Shown here: one piece after another, positions 1 to 9,968 of the stretch
Position numbering within the stretch: position 1 is the stretch's first letter
Layout of the letters: each line of letters begins with the position of its first letter
NCBI GenBank assembly: GCA_001403755.1
Contig: CYUH01000013.1
Coordinates: 248,001-312,000, forward strand
Source: Chryseobacterium senegalense
GTDB lineage: Bacteria > Bacteroidota > Bacteroidia > Flavobacteriales > Weeksellaceae
Direction of reading: 5' to 3'
DNA length: 64,000 bases
Position numbers and translations under genes: made by a program
Notes under the pieces: model-generated
What the model was told of the DNA's origin: nothing
The model's database searches: none
What the model saw: only the letters and a program-made list of their open reading frames with translations

Positions 1-238
1 TTTTCTTTCTTTCTAATAAATACAAAGCTACTTTTTTCAACATTTCGCCACGATCATAGAAAGTCATGGAGGAAAGATTTTTGTACCCGACGGTTCTTCC
101 GTAATGAAGGGCTTCTTCAAAATTAATTCCTTGGGTGTCGGAAATGGCGACTAATTCACCATTAACCGCATTATAAAGTGGAATTTCATTTCCTAAACCG
201 TCGACCCATTGGCCGTGTATGTAATTTTTGAGTTTCAT
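1..238 (-). CDS. paaZ: PaaZ N-terminal fragment (phenylacetate-degradation aldehyde dehydrogenase), cut by window edge
   Basis: The frame opens with ATG at 238 and runs off the window edge, showing about 79 codons that begin MKLKNYIHGQWVDGLG. Later come a stretch like PLYNAVNGELVAISDTQG and then YGRTVGYKNLSSMTFYDRGE. This matches the start of PaaZ, the bifunctional ring-cleaving hydrolase and semialdehyde dehydrogenase of phenylacetyl-CoA catabolism, whose N-terminal part is an aldehyde dehydrogenase domain. Catalytic residues and the C-terminal MaoC-like domain would lie outside the window. The start overlaps the stop of the preceding small gene as ATGA, suggesting translational coupling. 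Identification rests on recall of the PaaZ N-terminus, so another aldehyde dehydrogenase is possible. Confidence 0.65.
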   Translation of the reverse strand, partial: MKLKNYIHGQWVDGLGNEIPLYNAVNGELVAISDTQGINFEEALHYGRTVGYKNLSSMTFYDRGEMLKKVALYLLERKK

Positions 239-537
239 ATTCTGTAGTGCTTTTGAGCTATTTTGGTGGTTTTCATGTTTTTTATTACGAATTTAATGAA
301 GAGATAAAGCATTAATAAAATACACGCGATATCGAGGTTGCTGATAATGGAGGGAAAAATATTGGTGAAGATCATTTTCTGCCGAAGAGAAGTTTCCACC
401 GCATCATTTGCAGGATGCTCAAGTGCATCGGAAATTTCAATTCCCTTTTTTAAAATATAAAATGCGGCAAAATTTAAGACGGATAAAATAATTATTCCCG
501 AAACCATCCATTTATTCCGCCTAAAATTCTCCATCAT
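235..537 (-). CDS. Small two-helix membrane protein, unknown function
   Basis: A 100-residue protein I do not recognise. It has a basic N-terminus (MMENFRRNKW), a hydrophobic segment at about residues 11-31 (VSGIIILSVLNFAAFYIL) and a second at about 67-86 (NLDIACILLMLYLFIKFVI), so it is probably a two-pass inner-membrane protein. The loop between them is polar. The TGA stop overlaps the ATG of the paaZ-like gene by ATGA, which supports a real, translated gene in an operon with it. Two adjacent ATGs (537 and 534) could serve as the start. No function should be inferred beyond membrane location. Confidence 0.6.
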   Translation of the reverse strand: MMENFRRNKWMVSGIIILSVLNFAAFYILKKGIEISDALEHPANDAVETSLRQKMIFTNIFPSIISNLDIACILLMLYLFIKFVIKNMKTTKIAQKHYRI

Positions 538-758
538 CAGTACATATTTTTTGTGGTGTTAAATTACGAATTTTTATCTTGTGCAGCGAAAGCAGAGGAT
601 CAGTTTAAATTTTATTTTTTGATTTAGCACTTTTGTATTTGTGCTGATTATACATCGAATCATTTATAAGTTTAAAACTCATTTAGATAATAATCAATAT
701 TTCACAATTTCACAGTGCTTTTTTTTATGAATTTGATTAAAAAAATCAATAAAAATTA

Positions 759-905
759 TTGCGGAACCATTTCTCACACTTGCGGAACCAATTCTCACAC
801 TTGCGGAACCAATTCTCACACTTGCGCAAACAGTTCTGGCGCTTGAGCAAACATTTCTATTGGCTGCGGAACCATTTCAAAAGGTTGCGGGATCATTTCT
901 TAGAG
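759..905. repeat. 21-bp tandem repeat, seven units
   Basis: Seven head-to-tail 21-bp units start at 759, 780, 801, 822, 843, 864 and 885. The first three are nearly identical (core GCGGAACCAATTCTCACAC) and the last four have drifted while keeping exact 21-bp phase. Read on the plus strand in the phase of the units there is no stop from 753 to 920, giving a seven-residue periodicity (LRNxFSH-like), but there is no ATG. The minus strand is open only over part of the array. There are no spacers, so it is not CRISPR. Confidence 0.9.
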
Positions 906-934
906 TTGCACACGGAAAACTGAGATATGCGCCA

Positions 935-970
935 AAAAAAATCCCCTTCAAAAAAATTGAAAGGGATTAT
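935..970 (-). terminator. Terminator after gltA
   Basis: On the minus strand the gltA stop is followed by AATCCCTTTCAA, a T-rich loop, TTGAAGGGGATT and a run of T. One mismatch interrupts a 12-bp stem. This is a standard intrinsic terminator. Confidence 0.85.
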
Positions 971-985
971 ATAAGAATTTGCAAA

Positions 986-2272
986 TTATCTTGCGCTTAA
1001 ATCTACATAATCGCGTTTTTGCGCACCTTGGTAAACCTGTCTTGGTCTTCCGATAGGGTCGTTGTGCAAACGCATTTCTTTCCATTGGGAGATCCATCCC
1101 GGAAGTCTTCCTAAGGCGAACATTACGGTAAACATTTCGGTTGGAATGCCTAACGCTCTGTAGATGATTCCTGAATAGAAATCTACGTTTGGATACAATT
1201 TTCTGCTTACGAAATATTCGTCTTCAAGAGCTACTCTTTCCAATTGCATCGCAATATCCAATGCTTTATCTTCAATTCCTAAAGCATTCAAGATATCATC
1301 AGCTGCTTTCTTGATAATGGTTGCTCTAGGATCGAAGTTTTTGTAAACTCTGTGTCCAAAGCCCATCAAACGGAAATTATCGTCTTTATTTTTAGCTTTT
1401 TCTACATATTTCGCTACATCGCCTCCATCTTTCTCGATCATTTCAAGCATTTCGATTACTGCCTGGTTTGCACCACCGTGAAGTGGTCCCCAAAGTGCAG
1501 AAATACCTGCTGAAACCGATGCGAATAAACCGGTGTGAGCCGATCCTACCATTCTTACTGTAGAAGTAGAACAGTTTTGCTCATGATCCGCGTGAAGGAT
1601 TAATAATTTATCCAAAGCTCCAACAACGATCGGATCTAATTGGAATTCTTCGTTTGGACGACGGAAACACATTTTGTAGAAGTTTTCTACATAATTTAAA
1701 CTGTTATCGCCATGGTTGATTGGTAAACCTAATTTTTTTCTGTACGTCCAGGCACAAAGGTGAGAGAATTTTGCGATCAACATCTCTGCGGCATGGTCTA
1801 GATCCTCTTTGGATGTTACATCAACTGCTTTCGGGTTGAATGCCGTAAGTGCAGAAGTAAGAGAAGATAACACTCCCATAGGATGGGCAGATCTAGGGAA
1901 AACATCAAGAATTTTCTTCATTTCATCAGCAACGAAATTATACTTGTTGATTCCCTTTTGAAATGATTGAAACTCGTCGCTGGTCGGCAATTCCCCATGA
2001 AGTAAAAGATACATTACTTCGGTGAAGTTAGATTTCTCCGCAATCTGCTCAATCGGGTAACCTCTGTAGTACAATTCACCATTATCACCATCAAGATAGG
2101 TAATATCGCTTAATGTAGCTCCTGTATTTTTGTAACCCAAATCCAATGTAATTAAACCAGTTTGGTCTCTCAGTTTAGAAATATCGATTCCTCTGTCACC
2201 GATAGTGCTTTCTACAATGGGATATTCAAAAGATTTCCCGTCATAGTTCAATACAACTTTATTATCTGACAT
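986..2272 (-). CDS. gltA: Citrate synthase
   Basis: A 428-residue type II (hexameric bacterial) citrate synthase. It condenses acetyl-CoA and oxaloacetate to citrate in the cytoplasm, the entry step of the TCA cycle. Visible signatures include the substrate-binding GPLHGGANQAVIEML around residue 263, the catalytic region MGFGHRVYKNFDPRA around residue 310, and the conserved LILHADHEQNCSTSTVR stretch near 225. The length is normal for the family. It follows eno on the same strand with an 82-bp spacer carrying a possible promoter (TTTG at 2319-2322, 20 nt, TAATTTAG at 2291-2298), so it may be expressed independently. It ends in an intrinsic terminator. Confidence 0.97.
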   Translation of the reverse strand: MSDNKVVLNYDGKSFEYPIVESTIGDRGIDISKLRDQTGLITLDLGYKNTGATLSDITYLDGDNGELYYRGYPIEQIAEKSNFTEVMYLLLHGELPTSDEFQSFQKGINKYNFVADEMKKILDVFPRSAHPMGVLSSLTSALTAFNPKAVDVTSKEDLDHAAEMLIAKFSHLCAWTYRKKLGLPINHGDNSLNYVENFYKMCFRRPNEEFQLDPIVVGALDKLLILHADHEQNCSTSTVRMVGSAHTGLFASVSAGISALWGPLHGGANQAVIEMLEMIEKDGGDVAKYVEKAKNKDDNFRLMGFGHRVYKNFDPRATIIKKAADDILNALGIEDKALDIAMQLERVALEDEYFVSRKLYPNVDFYSGIIYRALGIPTEMFTVMFALGRLPGWISQWKEMRLHNDPIGRPRQVYQGAQKRDYVDLSAR

Positions 2273-2290
2273 ATAATTATTTATTTTTTA

Positions 2291-2322
2291 CTAAATTATG
2301 AATAATGATAGAAAACAGCAAA
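2291..2322 (-). promoter_or_regulatory. Possible gltA promoter
   Basis: Minus-strand TTTG (2322-2319), 20 nt, then TAATTTAG (2298-2291) resembles the Bacteroidetes TTTG/TAnnTTTG pattern, with one mismatch in the -7 element. It lies about 20 bp upstream of the gltA ATG. Confidence 0.45.
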
Positions 2323-2354
2323 TGAATCTTGCTATAATCTATTAATATTATCTA

Positions 2355-3683
<1,329 letters not shown>

Positions 3684-3790
3684 TTAATGAAAATAGAGCT
3701 ATATTTTAGTTTTCAACACATGATTTTATGAATGTTAGCGTTAAAATTAAGTTAATTAATTTAGTTTTTAATATTCAAAAAAAGTAATCG

Positions 3791-3798
3791 TAAATTTG
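3791..3798 (+). promoter_or_regulatory. -7 box (TAAATTTG) of the lipoprotein gene
   Basis: TAAATTTG at 3791-3798 matches the Bacteroidetes -7 consensus. It overlaps the longest open frame upstream of the ATG at 3820 and so argues that translation starts at 3820 and not at the TTG at 3796. No clear -33 was found. Confidence 0.5.
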
Positions 3799-3819
3799 AG
3801 AGATAAAAATAATATTGAT

Positions 3820-4254
3820 ATGAAAAAAATAATTTACGCCGCCTCTGCACTGATGCTTTTGACAATTTATAGTTGCAATAAACCTGCAGAAGGAAATAAA
3901 AATATTGTGGTGGAAGAAACTTCCGACATTCAGGTTGAGAACAGCAGCGGAAAAGCAGATACTAGCATTTCGGTAGAAAGAACGGAGAATGATGGAGGAA
4001 AAATCAAAACGGAATACACCGACCGGTATGTTGCAGAAGATGGATCATCGGCTCTAGTAACTTTTAAAAATAACGAAAAGGAAAATTCTATCAGTATCCG
4101 CAGTAATAACAAAACGATTTCCGCTCCGCGAAAGGCAGACCAGGGTGAAGGCGTTTATGGAAATTACGATTTCCAAATTGTTGCTAAAAACGACAGCGTA
4201 ATCATTACCCAAGGAAATAATGTGATCGCTTTGAAAAAAGCGAGGGTTAATTAA
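3820..4254 (+). CDS. Lipoprotein, possibly MliC-like (C-type lysozyme inhibitor)
   Basis: A 144-residue secreted lipoprotein when started at ATG 3820. The signal peptide MKKIIYAASALMLLTIYSC ends in a lipobox cysteine at residue 19. A polar linker rich in Glu, Asn and Ser follows. The C-terminal 70 residues (VTFKNNEKENSISIRSNN, then YGNYDFQIVAKNDSVIITQG) have the look of the MliC fold, in which a small beta-barrel inhibits C-type lysozyme at the cell envelope. That assignment is tentative because the family is short and divergent. It is a single gene between converging transcription units and shares a bidirectional terminator with rplQ. Confidence 0.75.
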   Translation: MKKIIYAASALMLLTIYSCNKPAEGNKNIVVEETSDIQVENSSGKADTSISVERTENDGGKIKTEYTDRYVAEDGSSALVTFKNNEKENSISIRSNNKTISAPRKADQGEGVYGNYDFQIVAKNDSVIITQGNNVIALKKARVN

Positions 4255-4270
4255 ACCCAAGAAAAAAACA

Positions 4271-4309
4271 AAAAAAACCATTCAAAATAAATTGAATGGT
4301 TTTTTTTTA
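4271..4309. terminator. Bidirectional terminator between lipoprotein gene and rplQ
   Basis: AAAACCATTCAA, a short loop, then TTGAATGGTTTT form a strong stem with A-rich and T-rich flanks. It can end transcription from both sides: the plus-strand lipoprotein gene and the long ribosomal operon on the minus strand. Confidence 0.9.
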
Positions 4310-4326
4310 TCTAAAAACTGTTGAAA

Positions 4327-4863
4327 TTATTCCGCAGTTTTTTCTTCTGTAGAGTCTGCAGCTTCTGCAGTTGGTTCTTCAGTTTTAGCATCAGCTTTTG
4401 CCGGAGCTTCTTTTACTTCAGCAGCAACTGCTTCAGCTTTAGGAGCGGCAGATCTTCTGCTTCTTCTTGTTACTTTTTTCTCTTCAGCGTTAGGGTTGTA
4501 AAGTTCGTTGAAATCTACAAGCTCGATCATTGCAGTATCTGCAGCGTCGCCTGGTCTGAATCCAGTTTTGATGATTCTGGTGTAACCACCATTTCTTTCT
4601 GCAATTTTAGGAGCAACAGTTCTGAATAATTCAGTAACTGCTTCTTTGCTTTGCAGGTAAGAGAAAACTGTTCTTCTATTGTGAGTTGTATCTTCTTTTG
4701 CTTTTGTTAAGATAGGTTCAACAAACACTCTCAAAGCTTTCGCTTTAGCAACAGTTGTGTTGATTCTTTTATGCTCAATAAGAGAACAAGCCATATTAGA
4801 AAGTAATGCACTTCTGTGTGAAGCGGTTCTTCCTAAGTGATTGAATTTTTTACCGTGTCTCAT
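4327..4863 (-). CDS. rplQ: 50S ribosomal protein L17
   Basis: A 178-residue L17 of the large subunit. The conserved core ([36 protein letters not shown], then [24 protein letters not shown]) covers about residues 1-120. The remaining 55 or so residues are a low-complexity Ala/Glu/Lys tail absent from E. coli L17 but common in Bacteroidetes. It is the last gene of the alpha cluster, 6 bp after rpoA, and is followed by an intrinsic terminator. Confidence 0.97.
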   Translation of the reverse strand: MRHGKKFNHLGRTASHRSALLSNMACSLIEHKRINTTVAKAKALRVFVEPILTKAKEDTTHNRRTVFSYLQSKEAVTELFRTVAPKIAERNGGYTRIIKTGFRPGDAADTAMIELVDFNELYNPNAEEKKVTRRSRRSAAPKAEAVAAEVKEAPAKADAKTEEPTAEAADSTEEKTAE

Positions 4864-4869
4864 TGTTTT

Positions 4870-5865
4870 TTATTTATCAGCGTCTAATTTATATTTCGCA
4901 ACGTCAAAACCGAAGTTAAGACCTTTTGCATGCACTAATTCTTCTAATTCTGTTAAAGATTTTTTACCGAAATTTCTGAATTTCATCAAATCAGACTTAG
5001 TATAAGAAACCAGTTCTCCTAAAGTTTCCACTTCAGCAGCTTTCAAGCAGTTTAATGCTCTTACAGAAAGATCCATATCAGTTAATTTAGATTTAAGGAG
5101 CTGTCTTGTATGTAAAGTTTCTTCGTCGTATTGGATAGATGCTTTCACGGCTTCAGTTTCCAAGGTGATTCTCTCATCAGAGAACAACATGAAGTGATAA
5201 ATTAATATCTTAGAAGCTTCAGTTAAAGCGTTCTGAGGGCTGATAGAGCCATCAGTTTCGATATCCAAAACAAGTTTTTCGTAGTCTGTTTTTTGCTCTA
5301 CACGATAGTTTTCAACACTGTACTGCACTTTCTTGATCGGCGTAAAGATGGAATCAATGGCAATGGTACCGATAGGTGCATTGTTTGATTTGTTCTGCTC
5401 AGAAGGAACATATCCTCTCCCTTTTTCGATGTTGAAAGTGATTTCAAATTTCACATCTTTATTTAGGTTACAGATGATCAAATCTGGGTTTAAAACTTCG
5501 AACCCTTGGATTGATTTTCCTAAATCTCCTGCTGTTACAGTAGTTTGTCCGGAAACTTTTGCAGTTACTGCCTCAGTTGAAGCGTTTTCAGTTGTCGCTT
5601 TAAGTCTTAATTGTTTCAGGTTCAGAATAATTTCTGTTACATCTTCAATAACACCGGGAATTGTTGAAAATTCGTGCTCTACGCCTTCTATTTTGATTGA
5701 TGAAATAGCATATCCTTCAAGAGAAGAAAGTAAAACTCTCCTCAAAGCATTACCGATAGTAAGACCGAAACCTGGTTCTAATGGCCTGAATTCAAATTGA
5801 CCTTTGAAATCATCAGAGTTAAGTAGGATTACTTTATCGGGTTTAATAAATGTTAAAATTGCCAT
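4870..5865 (-). CDS. rpoA: DNA-directed RNA polymerase subunit alpha
   Basis: A 331-residue alpha subunit. The N-terminal domain ([25 protein letters not shown], about residues 25-50) dimerises and nucleates core enzyme assembly. The C-terminal domain (about 255-320, with [20 protein letters not shown] and [16 protein letters not shown]) binds UP elements and activators. Length and order match the family. It sits between rpsD and rplQ as in the classic alpha operon. Confidence 0.98.
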   Translation of the reverse strand: MAILTFIKPDKVILLNSDDFKGQFEFRPLEPGFGLTIGNALRRVLLSSLEGYAISSIKIEGVEHEFSTIPGVIEDVTEIILNLKQLRLKATTENASTEAVTAKVSGQTTVTAGDLGKSIQGFEVLNPDLIICNLNKDVKFEITFNIEKGRGYVPSEQNKSNNAPIGTIAIDSIFTPIKKVQYSVENYRVEQKTDYEKLVLDIETDGSISPQNALTEASKILIYHFMLFSDERITLETEAVKASIQYDEETLHTRQLLKSKLTDMDLSVRALNCLKAAEVETLGELVSYTKSDLMKFRNFGKKSLTELEELVHAKGLNFGFDVAKYKLDADK

Positions 5866-5898
5866 ATAATTTGGGGTTGAGCAAAAATTTGAAAAAAA

Positions 5899-6507
5899 TT
5901 ATTTAGAGTAAAGTTCGACGATCAACTGTTCTTTGATATCTTCCGGGATTTGGATTCTTTCCGGAGCTGATACGAAAGTACCTTGTTTTGTTTCGTCGTT
6001 GAACTGTAACCACTCATAGTTTGCTTTAGAAGCTAAAGAATCAGCAATTACTTCAAGAGATTTAGATTTTTCTCTTACTGCAACTACGTCGCCCGCTTTC
6101 AACAAATAGGAAGGAATGTTTACTAGTTCGCCGTTTACTGTAATGTGTCTGTGAGATACCAATTGTCTTGCACCTGCTCTTGTTTTCGCAAAACCAAGTC
6201 TGTACACAACGTTATCTAATCTAGATTCACATAACTGTAAAAGAACCTCACCTGTAACGCCTTTTGCTCTTTGCGCTTTTTCATAAAGGTTAGCAAATTG
6301 TCTTTCTAAAATACCGTAAGTATATTTAGCTTTCTGCTTTTCCATTAGCTGGACAGCATATTCAGATTTCTTCGATCCTCTTCTTTTGTTCACACCGTGT
6401 TGTCCCGGTGGTTGATTTTTTCTTTTCTCGAAGTTTTTGTCATCTCCGTAGATTGCAACACCAAATTTTCTTGCAATCTTAGTTTTAGGTCCAATATATC
6501 TTGCCAT
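5899..6507 (-). CDS. rpsD: 30S ribosomal protein S4
   Basis: A 202-residue S4, a primary 16S rRNA-binding assembly protein. It begins [16 protein letters not shown] and carries the S4 RNA-binding domain around residues 92-155 ([29 protein letters not shown]). The N-terminus lacks the CxxC zinc cysteines found in some S4 proteins, with a single Cys in the whole chain. In E. coli S4 represses its own operon; whether that holds here cannot be read from the sequence. The spacer to rpsK contains heptamer repeats. Confidence 0.97.
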   Translation of the reverse strand: MARYIGPKTKIARKFGVAIYGDDKNFEKRKNQPPGQHGVNKRRGSKKSEYAVQLMEKQKAKYTYGILERQFANLYEKAQRAKGVTGEVLLQLCESRLDNVVYRLGFAKTRAGARQLVSHRHITVNGELVNIPSYLLKAGDVVAVREKSKSLEVIADSLASKANYEWLQFNDETKQGTFVSAPERIQIPEDIKEQLIVELYSK

Positions 6508-6601
6508 AATTTTCTAAGGATTATAGATTCTAGATTTTAGATTTTACAATAATAAACCGTTGATTTAAAATTTAAAATATAAAATTTAAAATTCTAATTT
6601 A

Positions 6602-6991
6602 TTATACTCTTCTTCTTTTTGGTGGTCTACATCCGTTGTGTGGCATTGGCGTCACGTCAACGATTTCGCTAACTTCAATTCCTGAATTGTGAATTGTTCT
6701 GATCGCAGATTCTCTACCTGCACCAGGACCTTTCACAAACACCTTCACTCTTCTAAGCCCAGCTTCGTGTGCTACCGCAGAGCAATTTTCAGCAGCCATT
6801 TGCGCTGCGAAAGGAGTATTCTTTTTAGAACCTCTGAATCCCATTTTTCCGGCAGATGCCCAAGAGATTACTTCTCCGTTTTTATTCGTTAAAGAAATGA
6901 TAATGTTGTTGAATGATGCCTGAATGTGTGCTTCACCGATCGCTTCAACTTTTACTTTTCTTTTTTTAACTACTTTAGTCTGTTTTGCCAT
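6602..6991 (-). CDS. rpsK: 30S ribosomal protein S11
   Basis: A 129-residue S11 of the small-subunit platform. It carries the family landmarks [23 protein letters not shown]-site-like [34 protein letters not shown] and the C-terminal [13 protein letters not shown]. It lies 12 bp after rpsM in the alpha cluster. Confidence 0.97.
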   Translation of the reverse strand: MAKQTKVVKKRKVKVEAIGEAHIQASFNNIIISLTNKNGEVISWASAGKMGFRGSKKNTPFAAQMAAENCSAVAHEAGLRRVKVFVKGPGAGRESAIRTIHNSGIEVSEIVDVTPMPHNGCRPPKRRRV

Positions 6992-7003
6992 AATTCTTAC
7001 CGA

Positions 7004-7381
7004 TTATTTACTTGCTTTTTTCTTGTTAGCAACAGTTTTTCTCTTTCCTTTTCGGGTTCTAGAATTGTTTTTAGTTCTTTGGCCTCTTAAAGGTAATCCC
7101 AGTCTGTGACGTATTCCTCGTTGGCAACCAATATCCATCAATCGCTTGATGTTCAATTGTGTTTCAGAACGCAACTCACCCTCTACTTTGATGTTTTCAG
7201 TGATGTAGTTTCTGATTAGTGCCAATTCATCGTCATTCCATTCGTTGACTTTCTTGTCTTCGCTGATTCCGGCTGCTTTAAGGATCTCGGAGGAAGTGCT
7301 TCTTCCGATTCCGTAGATGTAAGTTAAGCCGATAACGCCTCTTTTGTTTTTTGGTAAATCAATACCTGAAATTCTCGCCAT
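7004..7381 (-). CDS. rpsM: 30S ribosomal protein S13
   Basis: A 125-residue S13, located in the head of the 30S subunit and contacting P-site tRNA and S19. It begins [20 protein letters not shown] and ends in the basic tail containing [20 protein letters not shown]. It follows rpmJ by 9 bp and precedes rpsK by 12 bp. Confidence 0.97.
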   Translation of the reverse strand: MARISGIDLPKNKRGVIGLTYIYGIGRSTSSEILKAAGISEDKKVNEWNDDELALIRNYITENIKVEGELRSETQLNIKRLMDIGCQRGIRHRLGLPLRGQRTKNNSRTRKGKRKTVANKKKASK

Positions 7382-7390
7382 AATTTAATT

Positions 7391-7507
7391 TTAGCCTTGT
7401 CTTTGTTTAAATTTTGGGTTTTTCTTGTTGATTACAAACAGAACGCCTTTTCTGCGAACAATTTTGCAATCAGCACTTCTTTTTTTGATAGATGCTCTAA
7501 CTTTCAT
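7391..7507 (-). CDS. rpmJ: 50S ribosomal protein L36 (zinc-free form)
   Basis: A 38-residue L36 read from ATG 7507 to TAA 7391: it begins [20 protein letters not shown] and ends NPKFKQRQG. Compared with zinc-binding L36 (three Cys and one His), only the second Cys (residue 14) is kept. The first is Ser, the third is Asn and the His is Phe, so the zinc ribbon cannot form. This is a C-minus type as expected in a cell that avoids zinc in its ribosome. It sits between infA and rpsM, the conserved place for rpmJ. Confidence 0.95.
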   Translation of the reverse strand: MKVRASIKKRSADCKIVRRKGVLFVINKKNPKFKQRQG

Positions 7508-7585
7508 TTGTTTTGGTTTAATTTTCCAACGGTTAGATGAACTCCAAGTGATTCCACCCCCTTTTGTTTAAATATTTAAATGACT

Positions 7586-7607
7586 AATAAAATCGTATGA
7601 TTTTATT
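7586..7607. repeat. Perfect inverted repeat in the infA-rpmJ spacer
   Basis: AATAAAATC, a GTAT loop, then GATTTTATT form a perfect 9-bp stem 79 bp upstream of the rpmJ start. There is no T-run on either side, so it is not an obvious terminator. A G+C-richer block follows towards rpmJ at about 7526-7566. Confidence 0.7.
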
Positions 7608-7645
7608 TGTTTTCTTATTATAATAATTTCCGGATTGCTCCGTAA

Positions 7646-7861
7646 TTAGTATCTAAATGTGATTCTTCCCTTCGATAAATCGTAAGGAGATAATTCCAAT
7701 TTCACCTTATCACCAGGCAAAAGTTTGATGTAATGCATTCGCATTTTACCGGAAATATGGGCAATAAGTACATGCCCATTTTCTAGCTCAACACGGAACT
7801 GCGCATTGGAAAGTGCTTCCGTTATTACGCCGTCTTGTTCTATATGTTTTTGTTTAGCCAT
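7646..7861 (-). CDS. infA: Translation initiation factor IF-1
   Basis: A 71-residue IF-1, an OB-fold protein that occupies the 30S A site during initiation. The chain starts [20 protein letters not shown] and includes [20 protein letters not shown] and the C-terminal [14 protein letters not shown], matching the family end to end. It follows secY by 8 bp, a typical spc/alpha junction in Bacteroidetes. Confidence 0.98.
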   Translation of the reverse strand: MAKQKHIEQDGVITEALSNAQFRVELENGHVLIAHISGKMRMHYIKLLPGDKVKLELSPYDLSKGRITFRY

Positions 7862-7869
7862 TTATCCAA

Positions 7870-9249
7870 TTACTGATTTGTTGTTCTAGATAATTTTGAC
7901 TGCATCAAGCCATCATAATGATGGTTCAACAAATACGTGTTGATTTGTTGAACGGTATCCAGGATAACTCCTACCATAATTAATAGCGATGTACCCCCGA
8001 AAAAGAGGGCAAATCTATCTGTTTGAACAAACACTCCGTGCACTATTGCCGGAAGGATTGCAAAGATAGCTAAAAATATTGATCCAGGCAAAGTTATTTT
8101 CGACAAAATATCATCAATGTAATCTGCGGTTTCTTTTCCGGGTCTTACTTTAGGAATCAATCCGCCGTTTCTCTTCAAATCATCCGCCATTTGATTCACC
8201 GGAATAGTGATCGCTGTGTAGAAGAACGAGAAAATAATAATTAACAATGCAAATAATACATTGTATTGCCAGCTGAATACATTTTTAAATCCGGCAAGGA
8301 AAGTATTGGTTTCATCAACTTTCGTTAAAAGACCAGGAACAAACATTAAAGCTTGTGCAAAAATGATCGGCATTACTCCCGAAGCATTTACCTTAAGTGG
8401 GATCCACTGTCTTGCCCCCTGCATTAAATTTCTGTTGGCACCACCTCTTGCCTGTGCTCTACTAACATACTGAATAGGAATTTTTCTTACCGCAACCGAT
8501 AATACAATTGCCAAAAGAACTACGAGCATCCAGAATAAAACTTCTACCAAAATCATGATCGTACCTAAACCACCTTTACCGGTTTGTGTAGCAATTTCCT
8601 GGATAAATGCTCCTGGAAGATCTGCTAAGATCCCTACCATAATTAAGATTGAAATACCATTTCCGATACCTTTATCCGTAATTTTTTCTCCCAACCACAT
8701 TGCAAATACCGACCCAGCTACTAATATTACAATACTCGGCAACCAAAACATGATGGACTCAGGATGCACATAATAAGCCGATGCAAATTGCGCGTGTGGC
8801 AAGAACATCTGGGTAATAGAAGTAAGGTAAGAAGGTGCTTGCACCAAACAAACTGCGATTGTTAACCATCTTGTAATCTGGTTCAAAGTATTTCTACCGC
8901 TTTCGCCATCCTTTTGTAGCTTCTGAAGATAAGGTATTGCCATCCCCATAAGCTGAACGATAATCGAAGCAGAAATATAAGGCATAATTCCTAGCGCCAT
9001 AATCGAAGCTCTACTGAACGCACCTCCCGTAAACGAAGAAAGCAACCCAAGAAGACCTGCTCCTTGCTTGTTGCCACCCTGGTTCTGGTAATGTTCCAAA
9101 AGATTCCCCACCTCGGCCATATTAATGGCAGGTAGGGAAATATAAGATGCGAATCTATACACGAGGATCAAGCCAAGGGTAAAAAGTATTTTCTCCCTAA
9201 GTTCCTTAAGACTCCAAATGTTTTTTAGTGTTTGTATAAATTCTTTCAT
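7870..9249 (-). CDS. secY: Preprotein translocase subunit SecY
   Basis: A 459-residue channel subunit of the Sec translocase with ten predicted transmembrane helices. Helix 1 is near residues 19-39 (EKILFTLGLILVYRFASYI), with family signatures ALGIMPYISASIIVQLMGMA at about 85-104 and GIGNGISILIMVGILADLP at about 194-212. The C-terminal helices include FFYTAITIPVNQMADDLKRNGG, an important cytoplasmic loop that contacts SecA and the ribosome. It lies 8 bp after rplO. Confidence 0.98.
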   Translation of the reverse strand: MKEFIQTLKNIWSLKELREKILFTLGLILVYRFASYISLPAINMAEVGNLLEHYQNQGGNKQGAGLLGLLSSFTGGAFSRASIMALGIMPYISASIIVQLMGMAIPYLQKLQKDGESGRNTLNQITRWLTIAVCLVQAPSYLTSITQMFLPHAQFASAYYVHPESIMFWLPSIVILVAGSVFAMWLGEKITDKGIGNGISILIMVGILADLPGAFIQEIATQTGKGGLGTIMILVEVLFWMLVVLLAIVLSVAVRKIPIQYVSRAQARGGANRNLMQGARQWIPLKVNASGVMPIIFAQALMFVPGLLTKVDETNTFLAGFKNVFSWQYNVLFALLIIIFSFFYTAITIPVNQMADDLKRNGGLIPKVRPGKETADYIDDILSKITLPGSIFLAIFAILPAIVHGVFVQTDRFALFFGGTSLLIMVGVILDTVQQINTYLLNHHYDGLMQSKLSRTTNQ

Positions 9250-9257
9250 TGTAATGA

Positions 9258-9704
9258 TTATAGAGTAATTGCTTTACCTCCTACTTTCGCGATTGCTTCT
9301 TCAGCAGATTTTGTGAATTTGTGTGCAGAAATTGAAACCGCTGATTTCAATTCTCCTCTACCCATAATTTTCACAATTTCGCTTTTTTTAGCTAAACCGT
9401 TTTCAACTAATGTTTCTTTAGTGATTTCGGTGATGTTTTTCGCATCCGCTAAAAGTTGAATAGTATCAAGATTAATTGCTCTGTATTCTTTTCTGTTTAC
9501 GTTGTTGAAACCGAACTTAGGAAGTCTTCTTTGCAAAGGCATCTGTCCACCTTCAAAACCGATTTTTTGGGAGTAACCCGCTCTCGCTTTTTGACCTTTG
9601 TGTCCTTTTGCAGAAGTACCACCTTTTCCACTTCCTTGTCCTCTACCAAGTCTTTTAGAATTGTGAGTTGCACCAGATGCCGGTCTTATATTATTTAAAT
9701 TCAT
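9258..9704 (-). CDS. rplO: 50S ribosomal protein L15
   Basis: A 148-residue L15. The Gly/Lys/Arg-rich N-terminus (SKRLGRGQGSGKGGTSAKGH) penetrates 23S rRNA. The globular part ends VSAHKF-like as SISAHKFTKSAEEAIAKVGG. It starts 77 bp after rpmD; that spacer carries heptamer repeats. Confidence 0.97.
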   Translation of the reverse strand: MNLNNIRPASGATHNSKRLGRGQGSGKGGTSAKGHKGQKARAGYSQKIGFEGGQMPLQRRLPKFGFNNVNRKEYRAINLDTIQLLADAKNITEITKETLVENGLAKKSEIVKIMGRGELKSAVSISAHKFTKSAEEAIAKVGGKAITL

Positions 9705-9714
9705 TTCTAATTTT

Positions 9715-9742
9715 GTTTAAGGTTTAAAGTTTAAAGTTTAAG
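9715..9742. repeat. Heptamer repeat (GTTTAAA, four units) in rplO-rpmD spacer
   Basis: Four 7-bp units, GTTTAAG, GTTTAAA, GTTTAAA and GTTTAAG, lie directly head to tail in the spacer. Confidence 0.9.
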
Positions 9743-9781
9743 GCTAAAAGAATTAACCTCAAACTTCAACTGTAACAATTT

Positions 9782-9958
9782 TTATTTTTGAACTTCAACT
9801 AAATGACTCACAGCAGCCACCATTCCTAAGATAGAAGGGGTAGCTTCGTGTTCAACAACTTGGTGAAGTTTTTTCAATCCTAATGCTTCAAGCGTTCTTT
9901 TTTGGGTCTTTGTTCTACCAATAGCGCTTTTTACTTGTTTTACTGAAATTTTTGCCAT
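9782..9958 (-). CDS. rpmD: 50S ribosomal protein L30
   Basis: A 58-residue L30 read from ATG 9958 to TAA 9782. It starts MAKISVKQVKSAIGRTKTQK and continues RTLEALGLKKLHQVVEHE, the standard short bacterial form. It is placed between rpsE and rplO, its conserved position, with a 10-bp gap after rpsE. Confidence 0.96.
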   Translation of the reverse strand: MAKISVKQVKSAIGRTKTQKRTLEALGLKKLHQVVEHEATPSILGMVAAVSHLVEVQK

Positions 9959-9968
9959 TGTTTTAATA

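Larger units (their letters stand above)
538..985. other. 448-bp intergenic region with tandem repeat and gltA terminator
   Basis: This gap between the small membrane protein gene and gltA holds no credible protein gene. It contains A/T-rich sequence, the 21-bp tandem repeat at 759-905 and the gltA terminator at 935-970, all listed separately. I see no RNA gene in the rest. Confidence 0.7.

Noticed and set aside
759..905. CRISPR array
   Set aside because: Units are contiguous 21-bp tandem repeats with no spacers, and no cas genes are present.
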